Positions 54,287 through 64,000 of a stretch of 64,000 bases of DNA are shown piece by piece (position 1 is the first letter of the stretch; the number at the start of each line of letters is the position of its first letter). The position numbers were made by a program, and so were the translations under genes. The notes under the pieces are model-generated. The model saw only the letters and a list, made by a program, of their open reading frames with translations, had not been told where the DNA came from and did no database searches. The stretch is taken from positions 6,071,501 through 6,135,500 of the forward strand of contig NC_092665.1 in the NCBI RefSeq assembly GCF_032118995.1, read 5' to 3'. The stretch is from Asterias amurensis. Taxonomy: Eukaryota; Echinodermata; Asteroidea; Forcipulatida; Asteriidae.

Positions 54287-55669
54287 ATGAAGATTACCAT
54301 AGCAACAGTGACCCTTCTTCTTGGTATTTTGCAAGTTCCGTTCATGGTGGCTAAAACAGCAGTTTCACCTGATCCGGAGATGGCGTGTAACTCCTGCTGC
54401 CAGGGCCCAGCCGGTATACCGGGAATTCCCGGGTCAAATGGGAACCATGGTCAAGGGATTATAGGGTCCCCTGGTGAGGTAGGTCAACCCGGGGCTAAAG
54501 GAGACATGGGGTCAGATGGACTAGTTGGTGAGCGAGGCGCTAAAGGGGATACTGGACTTAAGGGAGATCAAGGAGTCGGACAACCAGGGAAACAAGGACC
54601 TCTAGGTCTGCCTGGGATGAATGGTCTGAATGGGGAGAGAGGTGAACCTGGACCAGCTGGACAGACCGGCGAAGCAGGTGAGCCCGGGGGAAATGGAGAC
54701 ATCGGGTCAGATGGACTGGTTGGTGCGCCAGGCGCTAAAGGGGATCATGGACTGAAGGGAGAGCAAGGAGTCGGTCAACAGGGCAGAAAGGGACTTCGAG
54801 GTCTGTCTGGGATGAATGGTTTGAAGGGGGAGAGAGGTGAACCCGGACCAGCTGGACAGACTGGTGAAGCAGGTGAGCCCGGGGGAAATGGAGACATCGG
54901 GTCAGATGGACTGGTTGGTGCGCCAGGCGCTAAAGGGGATCATGGACTGAAGGGAGAGCAAGGAGTCGGTCAACAGGGCAGAAAGGGACTTCGAGGTCTG
55001 TCTGGGATGAATGGTTTGACGGGGGAGAGAGGTGAACCCGGACCAGCTGGACAGACTGGTGAAGCAGGTGAGCCCGGGGGAAATGGAGACATCGGGTCAG
55101 ATGGACTGGTTGGTGCGCCAGGCGCTAAAGGGGATCATGGACTGAAGGGAGAGCAAGGAGTCGGTCAACAGGGCAGAAAGGGACTTCGAGGTTTGTCTGG
55201 GATGACTGGTCTGAAGGGGGAGAGAGGTGAACCTGGACCAGCTGGACAGACTGGTGAAGCGGGTGAATGTAGTACGCGACGGTCCGCCTTCACTGCAGTG
55301 AGGAATACCGCCATCAGCCCTCCATCCTACTATGATCCTCTGCCCTTTGACGAGTTATTGTTTTCAGAGGAAAGGACTGATTTCAACTTGAATAGCGGCA
55401 CGTTTACGTGTAATGTGCCTGGGGTATACGTATTGATGTTCTCAGTCTATAAATCATCAAGTGAGCCTTCCCTATGGGTCAAGCTGATGAAGAACGGTAA
55501 CATCATTGTAAAAGGTGGTGTAAGGGATTACGATTATCATCAAGTGAGCAGCAGTGCAGTGATTCCCCTGCACCGTGGAGATCAAGTTCACTTAGCTGTA
55601 CACGGTTCAGTATATAGTGACGGTAACCATCACGCGTCTTTTACTGGATTCCTGCTGTACGAAATCTAA
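54287..55669 (+). CDS. Secreted collagen-like C1q-domain protein, unit C
   Basis: The product has 460 residues. Signal peptide 1-22, CNSCC at 34-38, Gly-X-Y stalk about 40-327 with three exact 65-residue repeats (131-195, 196-260, 261-325), C1q head about 329-460. The head has AFTAVRN, FTCNVPGVYVLMFSV, SSSAVIPLHRGDQVHL and FTGFLLYEI. The stalk glycines lost in B are intact here. Between strands the head differs strongly from B (for example YKSSSEPSLWVKLMKNGNII against RKPPSGSYLYVMLRKNDNTI). The start was chosen at the ATG directly after the TTACAG acceptor (54281-54286). The AATAAA used in B lies in a segment deleted here, so the 3' end must differ. Confidence 0.93.
   Translation: MKITIATVTLLLGILQVPFMVAKTAVSPDPEMACNSCCQGPAGIPGIPGSNGNHGQGIIGSPGEVGQPGAKGDMGSDGLVGERGAKGDTGLKGDQGVGQPGKQGPLGLPGMNGLNGERGEPGPAGQTGEAGEPGGNGDIGSDGLVGAPGAKGDHGLKGEQGVGQQGRKGLRGLSGMNGLKGERGEPGPAGQTGEAGEPGGNGDIGSDGLVGAPGAKGDHGLKGEQGVGQQGRKGLRGLSGMNGLTGERGEPGPAGQTGEAGEPGGNGDIGSDGLVGAPGAKGDHGLKGEQGVGQQGRKGLRGLSGMTGLKGERGEPGPAGQTGEAGECSTRRSAFTAVRNTAISPPSYYDPLPFDELLFSEERTDFNLNSGTFTCNVPGVYVLMFSVYKSSSEPSLWVKLMKNGNIIVKGGVRDYDYHQVSSSAVIPLHRGDQVHLAVHGSVYSDGNHHASFTGFLLYEI
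54677..55261 (+). repeat. 195-bp coding tandem repeat, three copies (unit C stalk)
   Basis: The copies are 54677-54871, 54872-55066 and 55067-55261. Nearly all differences are single bases (MNGLK, MNGLT and MTGLK at the same place). The 195-bp length difference accounts exactly for the 65-residue difference between the two proteins. Confidence 0.95.
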
Positions 55670-56670
55670 TTCAAACATACAAACACACGGAAACCTTTTA
55701 ATGTTTTAGACAACGCTTTATAAAAAGGGCATTTATATAGTGTTTCAAAATATATAAAATCACTAGTTAATTGTGTTAAGATGGGGCAGTTTGTTAAGAT
55801 GATGTTTTAATGCATATAGGACAATTACTTTGATTTTAAAGCGTTATGTTTTAAAGCGTGATTTTGCAAACGTATTTATTGTGACGAAAACATTTCTTTT
55901 TACGTTTAATAACAGTGCTTTAAATATCAGTTTTTCCTTCTTTTTTTTTATTAGTTATAACACTTTTGTGGAAATTGGTTATGTCTACTTTTCATTGTAA
56001 ATTTCCAAGGGTGCTTTAATAAGTACTTGATGACGACTTTTAATCATTTCTTTTCCCGAAAGAAAGTTAAACATTGAAATAACTAAAAATAAAACACAAG
56101 AAATGGATAGTTTAGTAAGTAGTAAAGAAAAGCAAAGCAAATCACCTTCCTTGATACAGACCGAGACAGCAAAATACATAATTCATGATGGCCGCCTGTT
56201 TCGCCGGTCATTTTGTATTTCCAAATATTAAATTGGTGACTATAGCTGCACCCTGTTGAAGCAACGACATAGAAATATTTCACATAAAATCCGGTTACAG
56301 TTGTCTTCTGTTGATACATTTGTGAATACTTATGAATTTAAACTAATGATAACTTGTGATCAAAAGGATACAGCGTTGTCAAGTTACCGGAAGATATTTG
56401 TATTGTGCCGTATTTTCCCGAACACGTCTCGATATAGTGAAGTATATAACTCTTCCTCGTAGTGTTGCGTTTGTTTGTTTTTTACATGAGAGAGCACTTG
56501 TTTTTTTATAATGCAGATGAAATGTTTCGGTATTCGTTTTGACCAAACCAATCTTGCTATAAAAAGGTTTACTAACAAAACACACCATCATTTTGATCGT
56601 AACTTAATCTTTCGGAATACGAGCTAGTTTTGATCCCCCTTACTACAGAAAAGTGTCACTGACAGTAAAA
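55670..56670. other. 3' flank of the C1q gene, unit C, no gene seen
   Basis: It aligns with 31191-32137 with many small indels, more diverged than the coding stalk. No conserved frame was found. Confidence 0.55.
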
Positions 56671-57056
56671 TGAAAGACAGTGGACACTATTGGTAATTTT
56701 CAAAGACTAGTCTTCTTACTTGGTGAATCTCCACATATCTGCATAAAATAACAAACCTGTGAAAATTTGAGCTCAACCGGGCGTCGAAGTTGCGAGATAA
56801 TAATAACATAAAAGACACCCTTTTCACTCGAGGTTGTGTGCTTTCACATGCTTGATTTCGAGACCTCAAATTCTAGACTTGAGGTCTCGAAATCTAATTC
56901 GTGAAAATTGCTTCTTTGTCGACAACTACGTCACTTCAGAGGGAGCCGTGTCTCACAATGTTTTATACTATCGACCTCTCCCCATTACTCGTTACCAATT
57001 GAAGTTTTATGCTGATAATTATTTTGAGTAATTACCAATAGTGTCCACTGCCTTAA
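56671..57056. mobile_element. Full-length TTAA MITE, unit C only
   Basis: Left end GAAAGACAGTGGACACTATTG, right end CAATAGTGTCCACTGCCTTAA. Unit B has a single TTAA at the equivalent point (32138-32141), so this is an insertion after the B/C split with TTAA target duplication. Confidence 0.9.
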
Positions 57057-57883
57057 ACATTAACGTTACAGGCCGTCAAAAACACAATATTGATTTTTGA
57101 ATTAACATTAGCATACATAACATATTAATTGATACATATATTTATACAAAGGATTGTTATCTAAATAAACTAGTATCCATTGTACCAGAAGTTAAGATCT
57201 ATGTCATAGTTTTAGAAACGGTCAGTTGTCACTTGAATGTTTTAAAAACATTGAAGGAATGAACATTGACGCCGTATCAGTTGATTGTTTTGGTTTTTGT
57301 GTTTTGAGTATTTTAATGGATATTAAACTACAATTATTGGTTAATACAATTTACAATCTGATTTTTTTTCCTGACACTGTTTTAATCTTTTTGTCAAAAG
57401 CTACAGCACCTCTGCAAGTAATAATTTAAGGGAAACTTAACGTTATATCTTCAACCAGTGCAAGTTTAACGAAAAACAATGAACATTGTGTTTGTGTCAT
57501 TCTACAAAAAATATCCGAACCCTTAAGTTTGAAACCATCAGACTTAAGTTGCTATGTCAAATAGTTCAGATCACGCCTTTTTTAAATGGCACAATAGTAT
57601 AAACAACCGTTTGCCCCGCACAATTAAGTAAAATTCAGCATAATTTTCTTATAGTCTAATAATCTCGAATTCAACTTGCTCTCTTTTTATAGACCAGTAG
57701 TGACCCTAAGGCATTATTTAAGTTTTACAAGCTCATCAGCCCTTCCCAGTGATGCTAGATGAGACCGGTTGGGTCGAGCAAATCGGTCCAAGTGCCTCAT
57801 TCAAAAGCACATGGATTGACTGACTTACGCACCTACGCATTGGACAAATAAACCCCTCTCCCTGTACACAACACAAACTATAT
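57057..57883. other. Non-coding flank, unit C
   Basis: Counterpart of about 32160-32930. Only short frames are seen. Confidence 0.5.
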
Positions 57884-58245
57884 GGATGCGTTCGTTTAGG
57901 TTCCCTGGGGCGACCCCGGTGTGCTCATCCAACTGGCGTATTTGATTTTTCCAGGACGAACGTGGACAGATAATTACCCCCACGTTCGTCCTGGAAAAGC
58001 GGGGCACTTGGGGCTGTAACGAGGTGCACTGACGTCAACACGAGAAGGGTCACGTGATGATGCGTATTTTTTTCTCAGATAGAACGTGGGTAAATATCTG
58101 CACACGTTCGTCCTGGAAATAAAACAGGCGACTTTTCCCAGGACAAATGTGGGGTAATTATCTGCCCACGTTCGTCCTTGAAAAAAAAATACGCCACCCG
58201 GATGAGCACACCGGGGTCGACCCGGGGAAGCTAATCGAACGCACC
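57884..58245. mobile_element. GGATGCGTTCGTTTAGG palindromic element, unit C
   Basis: The ends GGATGCGTTCGTTTAGG and GCTAATCGAACGCACC, with sub-terminal GTGTGCTCATCC / GGATGAGCACAC, are inverted. Inner repeats of CACGTTCGTCCTGGAAA occur four times in alternating orientation. It is the same superfamily as 33284-33656 but a different copy. Confidence 0.8.
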
Positions 58246-58287
58246 AACAGTTGCCTGAACATCTGACGTCACTCTTCGAGGCTCGTC

Positions 58288-60030
58288 ACTAGGGACCTTT
58301 AGCTTTAAGTGAACGCGGGCTTCGTTCACGTTGTAACGTTAGCCTTTATTCAAGGCGCACCGCTGCGTCGCTACTCTCGCTCTTCTCTTTTCTTGAGTGG
58401 CATGAGTAACATCTACGGTGCCGCGTGCGCCTTTATAAAGGCTACGTTCACGTCCAGCACGGCTGTGGTATTTCCGAACGTACGTCAAAACCACAGTTTT
58501 GGGGTTCTCAACTCGTGCAGACAACATTGGTGACGACTTGACGCATGCGCAAAGCCACAGCAAGATGTAGTCACGTGTCAGTCGACGTCTTGGATGCGAA
58601 ATCAAAAGCCGAATGTTGTCTGCACATTGTGTCGTATGAGGCGGGAATTGTAAACTTGTTATTTAACGATGTTATTCACATAACATAAATCAAGTTATCC
58701 ACTATTTTACTTGTATTTAAAAGTAATAAATTTTACATCAAACAAATATATGTGTATAACTGAAAGAACGCTTTCGTTGCCTTATAAATGAAAGTTGTCC
58801 AATATGTATATCAAAATAACTGCATGAGCAAAATTAACAATCATCATTAATTTAAAAAAAAAAAAAAAAAAAAATGGCGTGTAGAATTACATATAAAAGC
58901 TTCGTGCAACAATGAGTGGGTAGATGGCCTTTTATAATTAGCTTTCGATCCAAACTGGACCTTCTTGCGAGGCGGAAAAAAATACATTTCCTATTATAGA
59001 CAATGGGGGGAATGGATTAAGGGAAGGATCCATAAAAACGGGAACATTATAGCCAGTCAAAGTTTCTATTAATTTGAAAAACCACTGGGCCCAATTTCAT
59101 AGAGCTGCTAGGCACAACCATTTGTTTAGCATTACATTTCTGCCTTGATAAAAACAGGCTTACCAGCCACAGTTGCATATTGCTTGTTACGTAGTCAGCT
59201 GTTGCTTGCCTTTCCTGAAAACCAGGTGGACATTTTGTTGGTAGGCCTAATCCTCTTTTATCAAGGAAGACTTTTTTTGCCAAGTGAAAGTTTTTTTGCT
59301 GAGCAGTTCTATGAAATTTGGCCCAGGTGACTTTAACCTAAGATCGTGGATGTATATAGGGGCAGGCACTATGCTACGAACCCCAATAGGAGTATGAGTA
59401 CAAATGATGGTCGTATGAAAGAATGGATTACTGGACCTTAAAAGTGGGCGTAATGCATTGGATTAGAGAGCAATTTGCATGATGCAACTATAATGGACAA
59501 ATTAAAGAAAAACAAGATCAAAGGTAGGGTGTTTTCTAAACATGTATGGGGGGGGGGGGGGGGCTGTTAATGTGGAGAAAACGGGTTACCACATACCACT
59601 GCAAATGGAGACAGTTTTTGTAGCCAGGGCCTTTATATATTAAAACGTATTATTTTACACTTTATTTACAGAAAATAAATATAAATTCTTTAGCTGAAGT
59701 AAAATGGAGGGAATGGTAAGCTATTCAAAACCAGTGTTTATGATTCTCTATGCTTGCGGTGTGTGTCATCACCCTTGCAAAGCTTATGTATAATTGTGTG
59801 GTTTAAAAATTATTATTTGTAAATATAAGTCAAAATTAATAATCGATGAATAATGAACTATGTGTTGTATAATGAATTATATGTAAATAATTGCGTTTAA
59901 TAAATGTTTTACATTTGGCACCCCATAGAGCCGCAACCCCAAAACTATGGTTATGACGTCACTTGGAAAAACCACAACCGTGGTCGACGTGAACGAGGTC
60001 CACTTTCACTCGAATCTAAAGGTCCCTAAT
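58288..60030. mobile_element. 1.74-kb non-autonomous transposon, unit C only
   Basis: The inverted ends AGGGACCTTTAG and CTAAAGGTCCCT interrupt the phrase GAGGCTCGT...AACRCC that is continuous in B (33208-33225). Sub-terminal AACCACAGTTTTGGGGTT and its counterpart AACCCCAAAACTATGGTT also pair. It contains a hairpin (CCTTTATTCAAGGCGCAC / GTGCGCCTTTATAAAGG), an A21 run, a poly-G run at about 59548 and a second MITE (59085-59325). No transposase frame was found. Confidence 0.75.
59085..59325. mobile_element. MITE nested in the C-specific transposon
   Basis: The ends GGGCCCAATTTCATAGAGCTGC and GAGCAGTTCTATGAAATTTGG are inverted, and inner TTTCTGCCTTGATAAAA / TTTTATCAAGGAAGA pairs support a full element. 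Confidence 0.75.
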
Positions 60031-60548
60031 AACACCTGAGACCGACCTCCAAACCGGCGCGTACTTTCACCTTTGACCTACATTCATTTCACATAAAGAT
60101 ACGCGGGCAAATTCTACACCAACATTACATGCAAGTTCATGCACATTGTATGTATAGTATACATACACCACACACGTGGACACATAGCATGCGGGTGGCC
60201 GAAAGTAAGCTTTCCATATCTGTGTTTTGATTGGTCGACCGAGGTTACCTCAGACCAAATAAAACAAGCCCAGATATGGTAGCATTCACTGAATTTATCC
60301 AATTTAAGACGTCTCTCCTTCGTAGACACCCTGAATCGAGAAACCGGCTTGGCCAGCTCTGAGGAACTACGCTCCTGCATGCTGGATTGGAACATCTGGA
60401 GATAAATCACTGGGCAGGCTCGAGCTCCCACATGGCGCTCGACTTGATGTTGATTTATTCAATTACATCTTTGTATCCATTGAAATCACTGGATCTAATT
60501 AGCAGGTACCTGTCTTCATCAACGCGGATAAAGACAGTCTGCAATCTA

Positions 60549-60705
60549 TGGGTGCGTTCGTTTAGCTTCCCTATGTCGACCCCGGTCTGCCCCGGTACGT
60601 TCGAATAGCTTTAATGATTGTGATCGTCCAATAAGCTCTTGTCAGGGGCTCACCAGAGTGAGCACCGCGGGGTCGACCAAGGGAAGCTAATCGAACACAC
60701 CCTAT
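60549..60705. mobile_element. GGGTGCGTTCGTTTAGC element, short copy, unit C
   Basis: The ends GGGTGCGTTCGTTTAGCTTC and GAAGCTAATCGAACACACCC. The interior keeps CCCCGGTCTGCCCCGG, shared with 32933-33172. At the matching place in B (about 33818) only AATCCCTATGTAGACGG remains. Confidence 0.75.
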
Positions 60706-61430
60706 GTAGACGGCAAACTGTAAGAAAATATACGTAGAGGGCAATTTGGCTCTGTGGTGTTATTTAAATTGGAATATTTACAAAGCGCCCTCTATGTATA
60801 AATTATTTAAAAAAATGTACAATGTGAGGTGTGTACAGATCCAAACGTTGGTTGTGTGTGTTGCTCGCGAACACCATTTACTTGGAAACCAGGGGGATAA
60901 GAATTACAAAGCCCCCTTTGGCTTCTATTTACTACAAACGTACAGTGTGCGGTGTTGTAACCGAGGCTACAATCCCGGCCATATCTCTTTGGGCCCCTGC
61001 CCCCTTTCAATGTTGGTTCCGATTGCCGGTCCTCTGGGTTACATTCAACATTGAGATGGGGACGGACGGGGGCAGGGGAGACGATGTTTATTGTCAGTGG
61101 GAAGTGGACAGGGAATGGTTTTATATAATGTAGGAATTGGCATTTTGGCTGGGATTGTAGGCCCCGTTGCCGGAGGAACAAAACTCGTCTTATTTGACTG
61201 GCGACCGATCATGTTGTTTTATTTTTGCTTCCGAAAAACTGAAAACAAACAAAATGACCTGGCCCCTCCTGTCTTCCCCGGGCTGGTAGGGGGCCGCAGT
61301 TAACGAAGAGCAAAAGTGCCATTGATTTTTCCTCGGTTATTCTGATATCAAACGGTCTGAAGCAGATTGAACCAAAATAGGGTACTTGGTACTTGGTAGA
61401 TTTTTGTCCTGAAGCTTCCGCTGGGGAACT
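60706..61430. other. Conserved non-coding segment, unit C
   Basis: Homologous to 33815-34490. No gene is recognised. Confidence 0.45.
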
Positions 61431-62340
61431 TAACAAGGGTGCTTTCAGAAGAAACGACAATGGTCACCGCTCACTGTAAGAGGAGGAAACTATCTCCAAC
61501 GGACAAAATCTCATGCCACAAGGGCCACGCAAAATTCTCCAGGACTAGGCGCCCGGATGGGTTGCCGGCGTCTCAGTGGAATCAGTACTGCCGGAGATTC
61601 TTTCCCCTGTTTGAGAAACTAACATGGGCTGAGTGGGGTGATTTAACAGAGGGCGCTATCGCAAGTATAGTTTGTAACAAGTTTGCCGTATAAGGGGGAG
61701 GGAATTTTGGGAGAACAGAATCTCCTGACACACCTGCCCAAAATGGGGACAGAATCTCCGGGGACAGATTTCCATTAAAAAAACCGGGCCAAGGCGGAAT
61801 CCTGCGTTACGTGTTAAACAATCAAAATGACTTCAATCTCATCCAAAAGTTGTAAAATAGTAAATACATTTTGTTCGCAATGTCTTCATTTGATTTTTTT
61901 TTTTTTTTTGGCTCCATTGAACATTGTTGTTTCCCAAAAAGCATTTGGGCGCTTCAGTGGTAGTAGACTCTGAGAATCAAATGATACAATTGAAAATCAG
62001 TTTAAAATTACCCTTTAAGGGCAAAGGCAGGACATATAAGGACACTTTCAAGCACTAGTGAGTCTTTCCATTTGGTGTATCTCAACATATTCTTAAATTA
62101 ACAAACCCGTGAACATTAATTTGAGCTCAATTGGCCGTCGAAGTTGCGAGAGAATAATGGGAAGGCACCCCTTGTCGCACAAGTTGTGTGCTTTCAGATG
62201 CCTTGAATTTGAGACCTCAACAGTTCGAGAAAGTACTTCTTCTCAAAAACTAGTTTTCTTCAGAGAGAGCCGTTACTCACAATGTTTTATACTATTAACA
62301 TCTCTCCATTGCTCATTACCAAGTAAGGTTTTTATGCTTA
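61431..62340. other. Junction-like DNA and a TTAA MITE inside unit C
   Basis: 61720-62045 repeats the GGGGACAGAATCTCCGGGGA segment of the unit ends (24720-25041, 48800-49130). 62046-62328 is a TTAA MITE (CACTAGTGAGTCTTTCCATT to TTACCAAGTAAGG). B lacks most of this block. An 84-codon frame at 61439-61693 is broken in B. Confidence 0.55.
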
Positions 62341-64000
62341 CAATTATTTGTTGAATTTTGAAAGGTATTAGAAAATGTTTCAAAGCAACAGAATTTAGCC
62401 ATCAACTTATGGTTTGGTGTAACGTACCCCAGAAAAGGTGTCTTCAAATTAAAATCCTCAGTTTGAAAAAAAGTTGTTAAAGCTTGACTTGAGTAGTATA
62501 GTAAAACGTTCGTGTAAAAAGCAATACACAACTGGCCTTATGTTGCTTTATGTGCTTGCAAATTAGTCTGTTCCGACAAAATACATTAATATTGACAGTG
62601 TATTTTCTTTTTATTTGACCTCGTTTGAGGTAACAATTTAATTTAAAATTTAATAAATGTCTGTACAATGATAAAAAGCGAAACTGCCGTTGGAGTTTCG
62701 AGCCAAGGGGGCAATGATGTGTCATAGAAACAATTAGGTGATTTTTTTTTTGCTCGAATAAGATGAACATTTTATGTTTATTTAAACAAAACTAACTTCG
62801 GTGTGCTAGTGTATTCAACACATTCACTTTGCTTACCAATCGGGCACTTCGAGCCGGATGGTGGCGCATTACTTCTTCCTTTTAATTTGTTTAAGTTTAC
62901 AGATTTTAGTGATTGGTAAATGTAAATTTAATCATTCGATAACTACGTTGTGGGGATTGATAAAAAGTGATCAGACAGAAACAAAATCACACTACAATTG
63001 CACGCACGTTAATCTCCCCAGCTGATGGCTCTGTGGTGCCCGGAAGCTCAGTGGTGACCTTATCATCGTGAGACTTACACGGTCTATTGGAGGGAAATGG
63101 TTGATCACCCTGGGGAGCCCCATGTGACCTTGACGTCACATTTGAAATAATATTTACAAACTGGGGGGGGGGGGGCGAACGCACACACTAAGCCCACAAT
63201 AACATCCGAGTATTATAAATAACGCCCTCTGTTGGTCTAACAATTGTGCAGCCTTAGTTTTAACCATGGCTTTAATCTCCTCTAATATTCGGAAAGGCGA
63301 GTGTCAAAGGTTTCCGATGATACCATAATGAACGTAGGGGGTACCGAACGACAAAACTGCAAGGAATACAAATCAGCGATACTTCGCGCTATGTAGAAAT
63401 AAAAAGGGACACAAATGAAACCAAAGTACGTTTACTTAACAAAATCATGATTTTTTTTTTTTTAGCTTTATGACTTCAATTAAGTTATCTGAATATTGAC
63501 AATGAAAATATTGATCCTAAACTAGTAGAACAAAAACATTGTTACAAAATAAAAACCTCTCCACAACGACCCCTTCCACATAATGTAACCGTCCATTGCA
63601 CGCTAATGCATTGCGCGAAATTGTACTCATTTTCACAGAGCGGGTCACTGGTCTCTGGCTACCACGGCAAACAAGTATATGGACAAGGCGAGGAAACACC
63701 AGGGCTACGTTAATATAAAGATCACATGTTCAAATGTCAAAGTAATTTGATTTTTGGGATTTGTTTTCATCAAACATTAAACAAAAATGTATCCAGCCAG
63801 TTTCTCATTTAGGCCTGGCGTTCTTTTCTTTTTTTGTATGTTTGATTCAAAAGTGATATTACTGGAAAAAGTCGCTTTGATTTAAGCAGCTGTGAAAACG
63901 GTTAACATATGTCATGTTTGTGGTTGTTTGTTTTACTGTTTGCAAACACGATTAAACTATAATATTGGCTGTCTTTGCTATAAACTGGACAAAATACATT
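62341..64000. other. Region leading to the third ALP copy, unit C
   Basis: Homologous to 34850-36486. The last bases (TGGACAAAATACATT) match B at 36472-36486, 16 bases short of the B ALP stop codon, so an ALP exon 10 is expected immediately beyond the window on the minus strand. A possible small minus-strand exon lies at 63567-63661. Other frames on the minus strand (62987-63140) are suggestive but unsupported. Confidence 0.5.
63567..63661 (-). other. Possible Cys-rich minus-strand exon, unit C
   Basis: After GTAGCCAG the frame reads TSDPLCENEYNFAQCISVQW then TVTLCGRGRCGE, with four cysteines, including a CGRGRC spacing seen in EGF-like modules. In B the same frame has a stop (TAC to TAA). 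The acceptor and donor are weak. It may be a decayed exon of an unrelated gene. Confidence 0.2.

Noticed and set aside
61439-61693. 84-codon plus ORF in unit C
   Set aside because: The unit B counterpart (34519-34701) is frameshifted, and no domain is visible.
62987-63140. Minus-strand frame with TTELPGTTEPSAGE as a possible mucin-like exon
   Set aside because: It is open in both B and C, but the splice sites are poor and the frame ends shortly after. There is not enough to call an exon.

Overview
The window is eukaryotic, AT-rich, intron-containing DNA. It is very probably from an echinoderm, most likely a sea star. The support is a deuterostome-type alkaline phosphatase (ALP) gene structure, C1q/collagen proteins, a SCAN-type Ty3/gypsy Gag, and several MITE families (notably one with TTAA targets and ends like TTAAAGGCAGTGGACACTATT) that I associate from memory with sea-star genomes. 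No database search was possible, so the taxon is an inference.

Layout: the window is a direct tandem array of three units with a 24-25 kb period. Unit A runs from before 1 to about 25.26 kb, unit B from about 25.26 to 49.35 kb, and unit C from about 49.35 kb past the end. Anchors repeat at 452/25710/49807 (spacings 25,258 and 24,097). A full unit, read left to right, contains: a CCAAT/stem-loop repeat array; a TATA promoter with a non-coding first exon; a roughly 3.7 kb intron full of palindromic transposons; a single coding exon for a secreted collagen-C1q protein (+); about 5 kb of repeat-rich DNA; and a ten-exon ALP gene on the minus strand, tail-to-tail with the C1q gene. Unit C is cut by the window end 16 bases short of where its ALP stop codon should lie.

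C1q genes: B (30003-31190) encodes 395 residues and C (54287-55669) encodes 460. Both have a signal peptide, a CxxCC N-terminus, a collagen stalk containing an exact 195-bp (65-residue) tandem repeat (two copies in B, three in C), and a C1q head. The stalks are nearly identical. The heads differ at about 30 residues with only about five silent changes by eye, which suggests diversifying selection on a ligand-binding immune-type protein. Unit A keeps the promoter and exon 1 but has lost the C1q exon: 3851-11597 is an unrelated 7.7 kb block holding a host gene fragment (+) and a fossil Ty3/gypsy Gag (-).

ALP genes: both visible copies are pseudogenes. They share a one-base frameshift in exon 6. 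A has a 17-bp deletion in exon 2, has lost exon 3 (the catalytic serine), has lost the start of exon 4, and ends by running in frame into the Gag fossil. B keeps exon 3 but has a frameshifted signal exon, stop codons in exons 2 and 10 and a changed donor after exon 5.

Everything else is mostly repeats: TTAA MITEs, long perfect palindromes, CR1/L2-like LINE tails and a decayed Harbinger-type element. Several are present in one unit and absent from its sister, which gives empty sites and relative ages.
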